Origin: Saccopteryx bilineata
Lineage: Eukaryota > Chordata > Mammalia > Chiroptera > Emballonuridae
Direction: 5' to 3'
DNA: 64,000 bases
Assembly: GCF_036850765.1 (NCBI RefSeq)
Contig: NC_089493.1
Location: 168,731,140-168,795,139 of the forward strand
The notes under the pieces were generated by a model. The model saw only the letters and a program-made list of their open reading frames with translations. It made no database searches and was not told the DNA's origin. Positions 22,901 to 35,590 of the stretch are shown in pieces (position 1 is the stretch's first letter; every line of letters begins with the position of its first letter). Both the position numbers and the translations under genes were made by a program.

Positions 22901-24268
22901 ATGATGTTTCTCCATATTTGGCATTGCTGTAAATGGCTAACTAACATTTACTGCCAATTCGGTACAAATGTGTGGTTTGGTAATACCAGAACAGCAAATT
23001 TAAATGAAAAATAAAAGTTAAACATTTCCACACAAGATTTTACAGTCTGACATTTCACTGCGTAGATAAAAAGACATATTTTTACTAGAGATTATTATTC
23101 AGCATGAATAAAAAACTACAACTTTTATTTTTAAACAGGAGTCACGGGTTTTAATTTTTACACATTTTAAAATTACTGTGATAAAAAATAATGAAAAAGC
23201 TTCTTAATAATGCCATACACAGTATAATATAGATTTGTCCCCATTATATAGCATTTGTTTAATATACAAAATATAGAATATCGACACACTTGAATCTATA
23301 TGTAGTTAAGCAAGTTATTTGAGGAGGGTATTTCATACAGCCTTTCATCAGAAAATAAAATCCTTCTCTCAGGCATTTCCTTTCCCCAAAACCTGGTCAC
23401 TAATCCGTGGTGGACCAGGCCAACTGCTACTAGTCCAGAAGATGACAAAACTTCCACTCAAAGTGGTTAAAGTGTCCTCCTTACTCTTATTTTCCCTTCT
23501 GACTCTCAACCCAGGCACATAAAAACACATTCATCTACAGCTACAGTCTTTTGAATGACCAACCATGAGGGAAATCCCGCTGAGGGCTGCCACAGTTCAT
23601 GAATTTTGACAGACCAAAGTACAGTAATATTGTTCATTCCATGGAGATGTAGTTTTAGGGTATTTAACAGAGAACTAAAGTCCTACTCAATGATAATGGG
23701 GTATATAGATAAGACTGCCCCCAGTCCTGAAGTGAGGTGGGCTTTCCTTTACACGCATATCCAGAATGAATCCTATGCAGATGAGCTCACAGACCCGCAC
23801 CACACCACGGTAGCACTCCTTCTGGGGAGCTGTCCCTCCACCCCGAGGCAGGTGCTCTTTTAGGGTCCCTCCCCTAGCTTTGGACAATTAGGCACATGTT
23901 CCGCAGAGGCACTGTATCCCACAGCCAGACCTAAAACACCGAGAGGGTCACTTTTTCCACCAGTCATCAAAAACACTCTTCAGGATTTGTTGTGAGTTAC
24001 CCAGGCATGTCACCAGCTGTCATTGACTTTACTATAAACTTAAGTAGTTTGGGATAGCAAGATACCACATACATAGAAAATAAAACTACTTTCAGAAACA
24101 CCATCTTTTTCCACTTAAATCCATAATTATACTCAGAGGAACAACATAATTAAGGTAACTTTCTTCTTCCCCGCACTCTGAAAGGGCACAGTGTCTTCTT
24201 CCATTTAATGCCCAGCTTCATGAATGTCAGTTTGAACAAAAGCGCACATATCTTTTTTTCACTGACCT

Positions 24269-24349
24269 CTATTTTTTAAGAGCCGAGGATGCTGGTACTA
24301 AAATCTGATTCATATGTGATATGCTTTCTGCTTTTAACCATACAATGTT
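24269..24349 (-). pseudogene. NR3C1: Segment homologous to the human GR-beta exon 9 coding sequence
   Basis: In human, a splice within exon 9 creates GR-beta, which ends in 15 unique residues (NVMWLKPESTSHTLI, from memory). Here the 3' UTR holds an in-frame stretch reading NIVWLKAESISHMNQI, about 2.47 kb beyond the alpha stop. It matches 8 of the 15 human residues. It then runs on to a TAG after 26 codons. The two bases directly before the aligned start are AA, so no AG acceptor sits at the homologous boundary. It is most likely homologous UTR not used as a GR-beta exon in this animal. Confidence 0.6.
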
Positions 24350-26821
24350 TTATAGATGAACAATAATTTACCTTTCAGAAGTTCTTGTGGAAACTTAACA
24401 CTGTCATTGATAATATTCAAGCGGTATTCTTAGGCACCAAAAATTTCACATACAGCTGGGTTACAAACCACCTTAAAATACTTTTGAGATCAATTTAAAC
24501 CATTACAAAAGGAACATTCCCTTTTAAAGAGCATTCAAAAAGCAAATTATTACATTTTTTATTAAATAATTTCTCCAAAATACTGAAAAATAACATAACA
24601 TTCAAAAAAGCATTCAAAGAAAACAAAAATGTCCTCATTCTGTTTGAAAATGATCTCTTGTAGGATAGAAAGAAATTAGTGTATTATTGGCAACCTATGA
24701 GAATCTGCACTATTTACATATTGCTGGTACCACTATGCATATTATTGCCAAACCTCTGAAGCCTCTGATTTTATTAAACTGTTGGAGAGGCTGATGTGAA
24801 AGTAACCCTGCTATTAGATGGTGCCTGTCGGCGTGTAAGCACCACCTGGCTGTCTCCTGCTTACACACTTCAGCACAAGGGGAAAATTGGTAAGCTACAC
24901 TTGCAGTGCCAGACTCACTGTTGGAATGAAAAGGGTGGTCATTCTGGGAGGCAGAGGGGAGGGAGCTCCTCTGTGACCCAAGGGGCGGGGCCTCAGCAGC
25001 CCTCACTGCACTCGGGCCAGCCTCCAGCTCCCTCCTCCCCTCGAGCAAACCTGCTGGGTTTATACCACTGCTGCCTGTATGAATGCTTGCACTATCAACC
25101 ATATAGGCTATTCACCGACATTTCTCTGACCCCTACAAAAAATATATAACGTGTCGTGATAAAACAATCTCATCTAAAAATCATTCTTATTTTACACTAT
25201 ACAAGCTATTTTACAATCATTTTAATAAATTGCATGTAAAGCTGCAGTAGCCCTTCCCTTCCCAGATTAGTGAATACCAATATGATATATATCTGAAACT
25301 ATAACTAAATATAAAAATATATTAGGAGTTCCATATTTTTAATATTAGATTTTCAGTTTTCTATTACACAAATAATTTGGCCACCTTGAATAGAAATTAA
25401 ATTTCTTGTGGCTTAGTAAATATGAGTTTTGCGTTTACAGAAAGTTGCTAAGGTGCACACAGAAAGGGCTACTACAGCTTCTATTTTGTTTAAAGTGATA
25501 ATTCTTAACAGTGAGGAGGAACAATTCACGAGACTTCTGTCAAACTCGATGGCACATGGGTGTGAGGGACGTGTCGCTTTGCAAACATGGAAGTCTGACA
25601 CACAGCTGTAAGTCACAAACAATAGCTGAGCTTCCCTGGACGCCCAGGAAAGAGAGACCAATTGGTGACAGATGGGAATGTGAAAATGGGTGTCTAGCCA
25701 CTTTTGCCATATTAGAAATTTGTTTTTGGGTAGAGTTTAGTGAGAGGAATCACTTGGTCTGATTAAAATCTCTCAGCTTTGGTTCAGCTGGTTATCTGGG
25801 ATCATAATTTTAAGAAGTCACAAACTACAACAAAAGGTCCTGAAAGACAGTATGCTAACTTTCTTGCCATCTAACCATTGTAGGGATAGGGCATTAGGTA
25901 CAAACAGGGCCTCTTGGTAGTTTTTTTTTTGTTTGATTTTTGTAAATCAAGTCTTTTGTGGATGATATCCACAGTTTACCCAGCAGGTCACTGGACTAGG
26001 TGCTCTATACCAGTTAGGACGGTTAATTTGCACAACCTATGTAATTCTTCACTGAAGCAGATATATACAAAATATGAGCTTTTTTTGACAAGAACACTGG
26101 AGATTTGAGTCAATTTTTGTGGTCTTCTGATAGCTAAGTGCCATCAGGTTAGAAGCACCAACCCATTTTCACACAGAAGATTAATGTTTAGAGTTTATTT
26201 AGGAAAGCTATGAACTAGCTGCCCATCTTAAACAGCTGTACAGTAACATGAATACAAAACTTATGTAAGAAAAAATGAGCAAGCGTAGTTCACCGAATAG
26301 AAAGGAAATTGTTAAAACCAGACAGTAAGAGCTATAAAAGGCACAACTTCCCTTTTCTGATATACACGTGTAAACTTTTTTCAGGTTTCCATGCATAAAT
26401 CAAAAAATGTTATCCTAACTATACAGGGGAAAATACACCAACAGAAAGTCTAGAAAATTTTGTCCAGCCAACTGTGAAAACTACGAGCAGAAAGTCTATT
26501 ACGCAGACCTTGGGCACTGGTGGTTTTTGGTGCCATCCTTCTCTGACAGTGGAGATTACCCCGGGGTCATTGTTCCTAATTTCCAGGACCCACTAATATT
26601 GCTTTCTACTGTTCCCATCACTGAGAAGTGATGGCTCAACTGCTTCTGTTGCCAAGTCTTGGCCCTCTATAAACCACATGTAGTGCGTATTGAAAACAAA
26701 AACAAATCAGACGTAACAAAAAAGAATAAAACAACAAAACTGCTATAGGACAAATTGGTAGTTTGTACAACAAAAGCTATAAAGTCAACTTTCCTTAAGG
26801 CAACTTTCCTCGTTAAGGCAG

Positions 26822-26974
26822 TCACTTTTGATGAAACAGAAGCTTTTTGATATTTCCAGTTGAATATTTTGGTAACTGATTGGTGATGATCTCAGCTAAC
26901 ATCTCTGGGAATTCAATACTCATGGTCTTATCCAAAAATGTTTGGAAGCAATAGTTAAGGAGATTTTCAACTAC
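26822..26974 (-). CDS. NR3C1: NR3C1 exon 9 coding part (9-alpha): helices 11-12 and stop
   Basis: This is the terminal coding segment: 50 codons plus TGA, spliced from a TTGTAG acceptor. It encodes human residues 728-777. Steroid contacts Y735, C736 and T739 are present. So is the AF-2 helix 12 ([10 protein letters not shown]) with E755, which forms the coactivator charge clamp. The protein ends LLFHQK as in other mammals. Differences from human are I761L and N766T. This is the alpha form, competent for ligand binding and transactivation. The 3' UTR continues to lower coordinates. Confidence 0.97.
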   Translation of the reverse strand, partial: VVENLLNYCFQTFLDKTMSIEFPEMLAEIITNQLPKYSTGNIKKLLFHQK

Positions 26975-27510
26975 CTACAAGAAAAAATATAGTAAGGATT
27001 AGTCTTAAAAACTTATCAGTAGAGATATCTCATGCTATTGGGCCGTTTTTTAACATCTGACCTAGATAGAATACACCAACCTCTGCTGGAATTTCCCAAC
27101 TGAAGTTTAGTTAAATAAAATGAGTACTCAGATACCAAAGACATCTTGAATCCCTTCCATCATATCTAGAATTATATGAGATTGTTTCATGATGAACTGC
27201 AGTACTCTAATACATGAAAGACATATTCTAATCTAGTGGACTATCATGCAAAACAAGGGAATTCCACATACTAAAAAACAGTGCTGTTAAATTCTGTGCT
27301 AGCATCATGATATTATAAGCACATGACTGGATGAAATGGAATTTCATAATTGGCCTTAGGAAAAATGCATGCTGAACTGAAGTCACAGCTTGTGTTCAAA
27401 CCATCATCAACATTCACAAGTAGAAAACAATTTTGGTGTATACACTATTGAGAACATACTTTACATCCCAGAAAATTCTTCTGATATTTGGATTTGTTTT
27501 TGAAATTTAC
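26975..27510 (-). other. NR3C1: NR3C1 intron 8
   Basis: This 536-bp intron runs from a GTAAAT donor to a TTGTAG acceptor. It is AT-rich and I recognise no repeat or gene in it. Confidence 0.9.
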
Positions 27511-27668
27511 CTCATGCATGGAGTCCAAGAGTTTTGTCAGTTGATAAAACCGTTGCCAATTCTGACTGGAGTTTCCTTCCCTCTTGACAATGGCCTTCCC
27601 TAGCTCTTTGATGTAGGTCATTCTAATTTCATCAAATAGCTCTTGGCTCTTCAGGCCGTCTTTAGGAA
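27511..27668 (-). CDS. NR3C1: NR3C1 exon 8: ligand-binding domain, helices 9 and 10
   Basis: This 158-bp exon matches the human length, with a CTTTTAG acceptor and a GTAAAT donor. It encodes human residues 675-727, from [14 protein letters not shown] to LLDSMHE. I see no amino-acid difference from human. It lies 536 bp upstream of exon 9, across a short intron, while 10 kb of repeat-filled intron separates it from exon 7. Unlike exon 5, its third codon positions are not GC-rich. Confidence 0.97.
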
Positions 27669-28231
27669 CTAAAAGATTAAGATGTAGTCAATTAAATACT
27701 TTTCTTGTGATAACTTTTCATATATGCAAGTAGGGCATTTATTATTAATAGCACACTTCATGACTTTATATCGTCTATAATATGTTTTTAATGCACTCTA
27801 TTAAAACATAAGCATTTCAAAAACTCATGAACTACACAGCCAAGAGACTATGGGGCAGGGGAAACTGGAGGCCTTAACAGAATCACTGTGTTTCTCATCT
27901 GTCCAGTGCAGCTGGTGATGGCATCTCCCTCTCTGTTCACAAAGTGGGTTTAGCGACCAAAAAATAATACAGCGACTGTCATTCTGCCCTTCAGATTAGT
28001 TCTAATGCAGACACAGAAAGCTTCCACAACAGTGTTCATTCCACCAATTACATCTTGGAATATCTGTGATATCAGCAGTCAATTAGAACCTTAAAATCAG
28101 TTTGCAATACATTTTATTAATATATTAACATACTGAGTTGATACTATTCCAACCTAAAAAGAAATATGCTTTTTTATGTAGCGTGTGTGTGTGTGTGTCT
28201 GTCTGTCTGTCTCCTGGGAAGGAGATATCTG

Positions 28232-28244
28232 CCCCCCCCCCCCC
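28232..28244. repeat. Poly(C) tract
   Basis: Thirteen C in a row, just after a GT/GTCT repeat, in NR3C1 intron 7. On the transcribed (minus) strand this is a G run. Confidence 0.95.
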
Positions 28245-30051
28245 GCCATGTAACCGGAAATAAGAGTAAATACCTTATGAAGTTTGGATCAGAAAACTGT
28301 TGTAAAATCAAAGTTTATATTCTTCAAAAACTGATACTAGTAAAGACTGTGAACAGACAGTCAATCACGGTTTCACTTAATCTTACAGAGAATCATGACT
28401 TTTGTAGAGTGCCACATCTCTTAAAGTGTATTCCTAGAAATTCTGGTTCTGTGTTACGGCTAGAAAAGAGGACTTGATGGCCCAGAGTGAAACAAAGCTA
28501 AATGTTTAATACAAAGCGAGAGATTTCTGGGCTTTTGGACTTCTCAGGCTACACATATGCAGTCTCCAGAAAGGGGAACACACTGTTTCCCAAACTTAAC
28601 TTCACCGCTGCTCTTAGGAGATGCTGGCACAGAGGAAAAGTAGTGAATGTAGGAACAAGAAGTCTTCATTAAATGTACTTGTTTCCAACTCTCTCATTAA
28701 ATTAAAAACATTTTTTAGATTTTAGCTATACTTATGACATTAAATGTCTCAGGTATACAACATGCTTACATAAGTCTTTATATGCAAAGTGAGCACAATA
28801 AGTCTAGCTGACATCCATCACCATGCACTGTTACAAATTTTTTTCCTTGTGATGACAATTTTTAAGATTGTCATAGCAACTTTCAGATATACAGTACACT
28901 ATTATTAATGACAGTCACCATGCTGTCATTATATCCCCATGAGTCATTACTTTATAGCTGGAATTGGTACTTTTTAACCCACTTTACCCATTTTTCCACC
29001 CTCTGATTCTGGCATCTACCACTCTGTTCTCTGTATCCATGAGCTTGCTTTTGTTGTTGTTTTTAGATTTCATATATAAGTAAGATCATATGGTATTTGT
29101 CTTTCTCAGATTTGCTTTACTTAGTATAATGCCCCTAAGGTCCATCCATGTTGTCACAAATAGCCAGAGTTCATTTTTTATGGGTGCATAATATTCCACC
29201 GAATATAAATTTTCTCATTGTCTTTAACCATTTATCCACTGATGGACACCTATGTGGCTTTCATATTTTGGCTATTAGAAATGATTTGGCAATGAACATA
29301 GGGGCAAATATATCTTTTCAAGTTAGTGTTTTCATTTACATTGGATATATACACAGACATGGAATTGCTGAATCATGTGGTAGTTCTATTTTTAATTTTC
29401 TGAGGAGCCTCCTACTGTTTTCCACAGTGGCTGTACCAATTTATATTTTCACTAACAGTGCAAAAGGATTCCCTTTTTTCCAAATCTTCGACACTTATTG
29501 TCTTTTTTTGATGATCGCCATTCTGATAGGTGTGCGGTGCTACCTCATTGTGGCTTTGATTTGCATTTCCCTGATGGTTAGTGATGGTAAGTAAGCTCCT
29601 AACTCATGTTCTTGTTGGCCATCTGTACATCTTTGGAAAAATGTCTATTTCAGATCCTCTGTCCGTTTTTTAACTGGATTGTTTTCTGGCTGTTCAGTTG
29701 TATGAGTTCTTCATATATTTTGTATATTAACCCCTTATCAGAAATAATTTGCAAATATCTCCCATTTGGTACATTGCCTTTTATCATGTAGATGGTTTCC
29801 TTTGCTGTGCAGAAGCTTTTTAGTTTGATGTAGTCCCACTTGTCTATTTCTGCTTTTGGTATCTGATCCAAAAATATCACCAAAATCAACATCAAGGAGC
29901 TTACCACCTATATTTTGTTTTAGAAATTTTATCATTTCAGGCCTTACATTCAAGTTTTTGATTTGTTGTGTGTAGTGTAAGACAGTGGTCCAGTTTCATT
30001 CTTTTGTATGTGGGCTGTTCAGTTTTCCTAACACCATTTATTAAAGAGACT

Positions 30052-30381
30052 GCCTGACCAGGTGGGGACACAGTGGATAAAGCGTTGGACTGTGACACAG
30101 AGGACCCAGGTTCAAAACCCTGAGGTCACCAGCTTGAGCGTGGGCTTATCTGGTTCGAGCAAGGCTCACCAGCTTGAGCCCAAGGTCGTTGGCTTGAGCA
30201 AGGGGTAACTCGGTCTGCTGTAGCCTCCCCCCCCACAAGGCACATATGGGAAAGCAATCAATGAACAACTAAGGTGCAGCAGTGAAGAATTGATGCTTCT
30301 CATCTCTCTCCCTTCCTGTCTGTCTGTCCCTATCTGTCCCTCTTTGTCTCTGTCACACACACACACACACACACACACACA
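30052..30381 (+). mobile_element. tRNA-type bat SINE, family B, with CA tail
   Basis: The head GCCTGACCAGGTGGGGACAC and the family B body are clear, ending in CTCTGTCTCTGT followed by a CA microsatellite (30355-30380). It interrupts old L1 in NR3C1 intron 7, antisense to the gene. Confidence 0.85.
30355..30380. repeat. CA microsatellite
   Basis: About 13 CA units form the end of the SINE at 30052-30381. Confidence 0.95.
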
Positions 30382-30477
30382 AGCCTGTCCTTTCCTCATT
30401 GTATATTTCTGGCCCCTTGATCATAAATTAATACAGTATTCTAACAATATTCTTACAGTGTACAAGCACAAAATATT

Positions 30478-30641
30478 TTTAAGATTTTATTTATTGGTTT
30501 TTATGGGGGTGAGGGTCAGGAAGCATCAACTTGAAGTAGTTGCTTTCTGTATGTGCCTTGAGAGGGGCAAGCTCAGGGTTTTGAACTAGTAACCTCAGCA
30601 TTCCAGGTCAGCAGTTTATCTACTGCACCACCACAGGTCAG
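30478..30641 (-). mobile_element. Short tRNA-type SINE, old
   Basis: The reverse-complement head GGCCTGACCTGTGGTGG lies near 30640, with an A-rich end near 30478. It is a short, diverged relative of the bat tRNA SINEs, inside L1 in intron 7. Confidence 0.65.
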
Positions 30642-31795
30642 GCCAAAATTTGCATCTTCTTCATTTTGTTTCATCAACATCTTATAGTTTTCAGTGTACA
30701 GGTCTTTTACCTCGTTGGTTAAATTTATTCCTAGGTATCTTATTCTTTTTTATGCAATTATAAAAGGATTTTTTTTCTGAATTTAACTTTCTAGGTTGTC
30801 ATTACTGTACAGAAACACAACAGATTATTCTGTATATTGATTTTGTATCCTACAACTTGACTGATTTTGTTTCTCAATTCTAACAGTTTTTTGGTGGAAT
30901 CTTTAGGGTTTTCTATACATAGTATCATGTGATCTGCAAAGAGTGAGAGTTTTACTTCTTCCTTTTCAACTCAGGATCCCATTTCTTGTCGTAACTGCTC
31001 TGGCCAGGACTTCATTACCATGTTGAGTGAAAGTGGCAAGGGCGGGTGGGCGTCCTTGCCTTGTTCCTGATCCTGGAGAAAAAGCTTTCAGCTTTTCACC
31101 AATGAGGATGATGTTAGCTGTGACTTGTCATATATGGCCTATACTATGTTGAGGTACGTTCCCTTTATATCCGTTTTGTTGAGAGTTTTAATTATAAATA
31201 GATGTTGAGTTTTGTCAAGTTCTTTTTCTGCATCGATTGAGAATATCATGATCTTTATTCTTTATTTGGTTAATGTGGTATATCATTCTCACTGGATTTT
31301 AATTAGAATTAGACCAAAGAACACATATGAAAATGTTTTGATTCCATAAAACAAAACATGGTACTTCTAAGATGTAAGCATTAATGCAAAATGAAGGCCA
31401 CTTAATCAGGCGTGATAAGGCCTACCATATTAGCAATGTATTATATTACTTTTATACATCACTTATATTACAGATCATCTAATTATCGCTAATTTGTAAA
31501 AACAGTGCCTACTTATTTATACATTTTTTTTTTTCCTGCTGGTTATCCTAATTCTAAAAGTAGTTATGGGAGAAGCTCTTTGATATTTACATTTAAAAGA
31601 ATTTCATCCATCCCAAATTATCCTCGTAGTTACATGACATTTTGCTTTATGTTGTTGGAAGCCATATATTTAGAAATGTTTTCCTAGTGAATAGAATGCT
31701 TTATGTAACAAGTATCTTTAAATATAGGACTTATTTTTTGCCTGATAGTCTATTTTGATAGTAACGTAGCTGCTTCAGCTTTCTTTTGGTTAAAG

Positions 31796-32011
31796 CAGTG
31801 GTCAGCAAACTAGGGCTTATGGCCCAACTCCACCTGAAGCCTGTGTTTTAAATAATGTTTTATTGGAAGACCACCATGACTCTTCTTCTTAAGCATCACT
31901 GATGCCTGTGTTCAGGCCCCGAGGGGCAAAATTGAGCAGCCATAACAGAGACTGTATGCAAAGCCAAAAACATTACCATCTGGCTCTTTACAAAAAAGTT
32001 TGCCATTACTG
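31796..32011 (-). mobile_element. Ancient hAT-Charlie-type element
   Basis: The plus strand runs CAGTGGTCAGCAAACT to AAAAAGTTTGCCATTACTG, with internal CATCTGGCTCTTTACA. It is the reverse orientation of the family at 14550-14751. It lies in NR3C1 intron 7. Confidence 0.65.
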
Positions 32012-32079
32012 GGTATACCATACATAGTGTATCCTTTTATTCAGTCACTGAGTATCTATTTAGATAGATCTCTTGTGAA

Positions 32080-35000
32080 ATTGCTGATGTATCTGAATTT
32101 ACTTGTACCACCTGTTTGTCCTCCTCTGATGTCTTGCATTCTTTTGAATTGTTTTTTCCTTAACATGCTATCCTTTGTTTTCCAATGGTTTGGTCCATTG
32201 TATATATTTTCGGTTTCTAGTTGTCAACCTTAAAATTTAAACTCTCGTTCTTAACTTACCAAACTCTCATTTTGCTTACATGTAATTATTGTGTACTTTA
32301 GCTCTCTTTTCTTAAAGCCCCAAAGACATTACTGTTACTTTATGCAGTGTTAGTTTATTTGTAACTACATATTTACCACTTTCTTAGTTCTTTTTACCTT
32401 CTTAAAGATGGGATGACTTTCCCTTAGCCACCCTAAGTACATATTTTAATATTACTTTAGTAGGGATTTGGGGTGGCAAACTTTCTTTTGGCCTTTATTA
32501 AGATAAAGAAACTGTGGTATATTTAGACTATTCAAATGTAAAGCATTGTTCCATACATGTAGATCAGTGCTCCCATGTTTGTGGCAGTTACCTGCTCACG
32601 GCCCTTGTTTCCTTTTCAGTCTTCTCGTTCTTTCTTAGTTTTCACTGAGCACTTCATATCACTGTATTTTCTCTCCTTTCAGTATATAAGAATTACTTTT
32701 TAAAATTGTGTTTAGTGGTTTCCCTACAGTTTGCATATACATTCACAACAATAGCCTCTTAATGTGGGGGTTAGGGGTGCAGATCCCCACGTTTAACTTC
32801 TGACTGTACAGGTGGCCCTTCCTATCTATGGACTCAACCAGCTGTGGTTGGGAATGTGAAACTATTGTTTTTGTTCTACATTTGGTTGAATCTGAGGATG
32901 CAAAACCCATGCAGATTAAGATCCAATTGTATTTATTGAAAAAAAAATATGTATCTGCATGTAAATGAACCTGCAAAGTTCAAACTTGGGTTGTTCCAGG
33001 TCAACTGCAATCTACATCTCCTTTCAAACAACACTATAGGTACTGCAGGTGCCTTACAATTGAGTATCCCCAGTTGCTCCTTCCTGTCCGTTTTCACATT
33101 GCTGCCACATTCAACTTCTCTATATGGTGTAATCACCTAATATACTGTTGCTATTGTTCAAAGTTACTTGTTAGACCAAATAAAAACATTTTATCTTCAT
33201 CTATCTCTTTTCTAACCCTCTTCCTTTCTTTATGTAGATCCATTTTCCTTTCCTCTCAAGAACTCCTTTTAACATTTTATGAAAGGCAGATCTAATTCTT
33301 TCAAGTTTCTGTTTGTCTGAGAAGGTGTTTATTTTGTCTTCACTTTTGAAGGATAATTTCACTGGGTATGGAATTCTAAGTTGGTGAATTTTTTTTCTTT
33401 CAACACTAAATATTTCACTACTTTCTTTTGCTTGTATGGTTTTTGATAATGTATTTCTTTTCCTTGTTCCCCCATAGGTAAGCTGGTTTCACCCCCTTCT
33501 GGCTACTTCCAGGATTTCCTCTTTAATTTTTGATTTTCTGCAGTTTGAGTAAAATAGGCCTAACTTAGGTTTTTTTATATTTATCTTTCTTGGTGCTTTC
33601 TGAGCTTCCTACATCTATGCTTTGGTTTTCGTCCTTAATTTTGGAAAATTATTAGCCATTATTATTTAAAATATCTTCCATTGCTTTCTGTCTTCTGATA
33701 TTCCCATTACTTGTATGTTACACCTTTTATAATTGTCCCTACCATCCTTAAATATTCTGTTCCATTTTTTTTCTTCATTTGAGAATGGTAAGTTCCTACT
33801 GACTTCAAGCGCAAAGATTCTTTCCTTGCTGTGTCCAGTTTTCTGATGACCCCATCAACAGCATTCTTCATCTCCATATTACAGTTTTACTTTCTAGCAT
33901 TTTCTTTCAATTATTCTGTAAAATTTCCATATTTTCACCTCTGTTTACATTCATTATCCATGTGTTGTTGTTGTGTTTGTTTTTTTATATATATAGAGAG
34001 AGATGAGAAGCATCAACTTGTAGTTCTGGCACTTTAGTTGTTTATTGATTGCTTCTCATAGGTGGGGTTAGGGGCTCCAGTTGATCCAGTGACCCCTTGC
34101 TCAAGCCAATGACCTTGGGCTCAAGCCAGTGACCATGGCATCATTTCAATGATTCCCACGCTCAAGCTGAATGAGCCCACGCTCAAGCCGGTGACTTTGG
34201 GGTTTCACACCTGGGTCCTCAGCATCCCAGGCAAACACTCTAGCCACTGCACCACATTTGTCAGGCCCATCTGTCCTTACGTGTTGTTTACTTTTTCCAT
34301 TAGTCCTTAAAGTGTTACTTATAAGTATTTCAAATTCCTGATCTGATAATTACGACGTCTGTGCCATATGTCTTATTCTAATGCTTGTTTCTTTAGATTT
34401 TTCTTTCCTTTTAGCCTACCTTGCAATAGTCTTCAATAAGCTGGAAATGATGTTAGAACTAAAGTAGACTTTTATTGTGAGGTTTTATGTTAATCTGCCT
34501 AGGCTGTGTTAAATGTTTGGTGTAGGTGTCAAGAGTTTTCTTGCTTTTATTCCCCACCCTTGTCTTTCCTCACATCTGTGTTCTGCAGCTCTCACCACTG
34601 TAATTCAGTTATGATTAAACCTGTGTTTAGTAGGCCTGGCCCCTGGGCTGTGACTTCAGAAGTGTTTCCGAACCTTTCTTCCTTCTCTCTTACAGGACAT
34701 AGGAAGGTTAGAAGGGCTAGAACGACGACCTGTTTGCCTTTTGCCCAGGTCTGCTAACGCTTTGTTACAGCAGCTTCCCTCAGTGGGCAGAAACGCCAGG
34801 GGCTCTTTCTCACATCTTCCCCATGAGAGCCTGGTGGGGCTTTAGGAGGTAAACCCCAGAAAGTACAGGGGGACAAGCCCCCTCCCGCCCAGACTGGGTC
34901 CCAGGAGTTCTTAACTCCATCTGCTCCTCAGTGGGTCTCCAGAAGTCAACATTCCTGCAGTGTTCCCACCACGTACTGGCTCCAGAAGCTGCTGTTCCCA

Positions 35001-35590
35001 GTAAGCTGATTGTGGCTGTGCTTCTGTGTTTGCCCGTTTCTGCAGATTTTGAGGTGGTGGTTTGCCTTGTGATCTTAATTCTCTCAAGGATCTAAGAAAA
35101 CTCATTGATTTTTCAGTTTGATCAGTGTTTTCTTGTTGTAAGGATAGGTCACAACTTCTAAGCTGTTTCCTTGTTAGAGCTAAAACTGAAGTCCATCTTC
35201 TTATTCTTTTAGCATTTTGAAAGCATCATTCCATTTTCTTCAGTTGCTATTGTTCAGTAAAATTGCTTCTACTTTGAAGATACTTTTTCTTCTGCCTGTT
35301 TGGTTAGCTGGATTTTATTATATACTATGTGGAATTCACTGCACTGCCTGGATATAGAAATAGGGTTTGGCGTCTTTTGAAAATTTTGGAAAGTTTTCAT
35401 CCATCGCCTCTTGTATAAGCCCTTTCCATATGCTTTCACCTTTCATTTTGGATCTCTGATGGTTACATTAGACCAGAACTTCATTCAGCCTGGTGTACTG
35501 TGAATGGGTGACCAATGTGTTAAGATGATGAAATGATTTGCTGTACTGTTGCCACTGGCCTCAGTGTGCTCCTCTGTATGAATGCTATTT
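32080..35590 (-). mobile_element. Very old L1-like block in intron 7
   Basis: Diverged reverse-complement L1-type text is visible (for example GGATAATTTCACTGGGTATGGAATTCTAAG near 33350 and TTCCATTTTCTTCAGTTGCT near 35230). A SINE interrupts it at 33980-34266. Its borders and subfamily are uncertain. Confidence 0.5.
33980..34266 (-). mobile_element. tRNA-type bat SINE, family B, diverged
   Basis: It reads GAGAGATGAGAAGCATCAAC through repeated CTCAAGC units to CCACTGCACCACATTTGTCAGGCC, the reverse complement of family B. It has more differences than the other copies. It lies in intron 7. Confidence 0.8.

Larger units (their letters stand above)
22872..26821 (-). other. NR3C1: NR3C1 3' UTR
   Basis: About 3.95 kb of single-exon, AT-rich, nearly repeat-free sequence follows the stop codon. 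The contrast with the SINE-dense sequence on both sides, and the similar length of the human 3' UTR (from memory), support calling it one long UTR. It contains a segment matching the human GR-beta terminal exon (24269-24349). The distal end is inferred from a candidate poly(A) signal at 22895-22900. Other AATAAA hexamers occur earlier, for example near 23124-23129, so alternative ends are possible. A 130-codon ORF inside it is not supported as a gene. Confidence 0.75.
28690..31290 (-). mobile_element. Old L1 block in intron 7
   Basis: Reverse-complement L1 3' UTR and ORF2 text, same orientation as NR3C1. It is split by SINEs at 30052-30381 and 30478-30641. Antisense ORFs such as 29148-29594 are shadows of ORF2. 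Confidence 0.75.

Noticed and set aside
24710..25102. 130-codon ORF within the NR3C1 3' UTR
   Set aside because: It is downstream of a bona fide stop, with no recognisable domain. The GC-richer patch near 24940-25050 explains the lack of stops.
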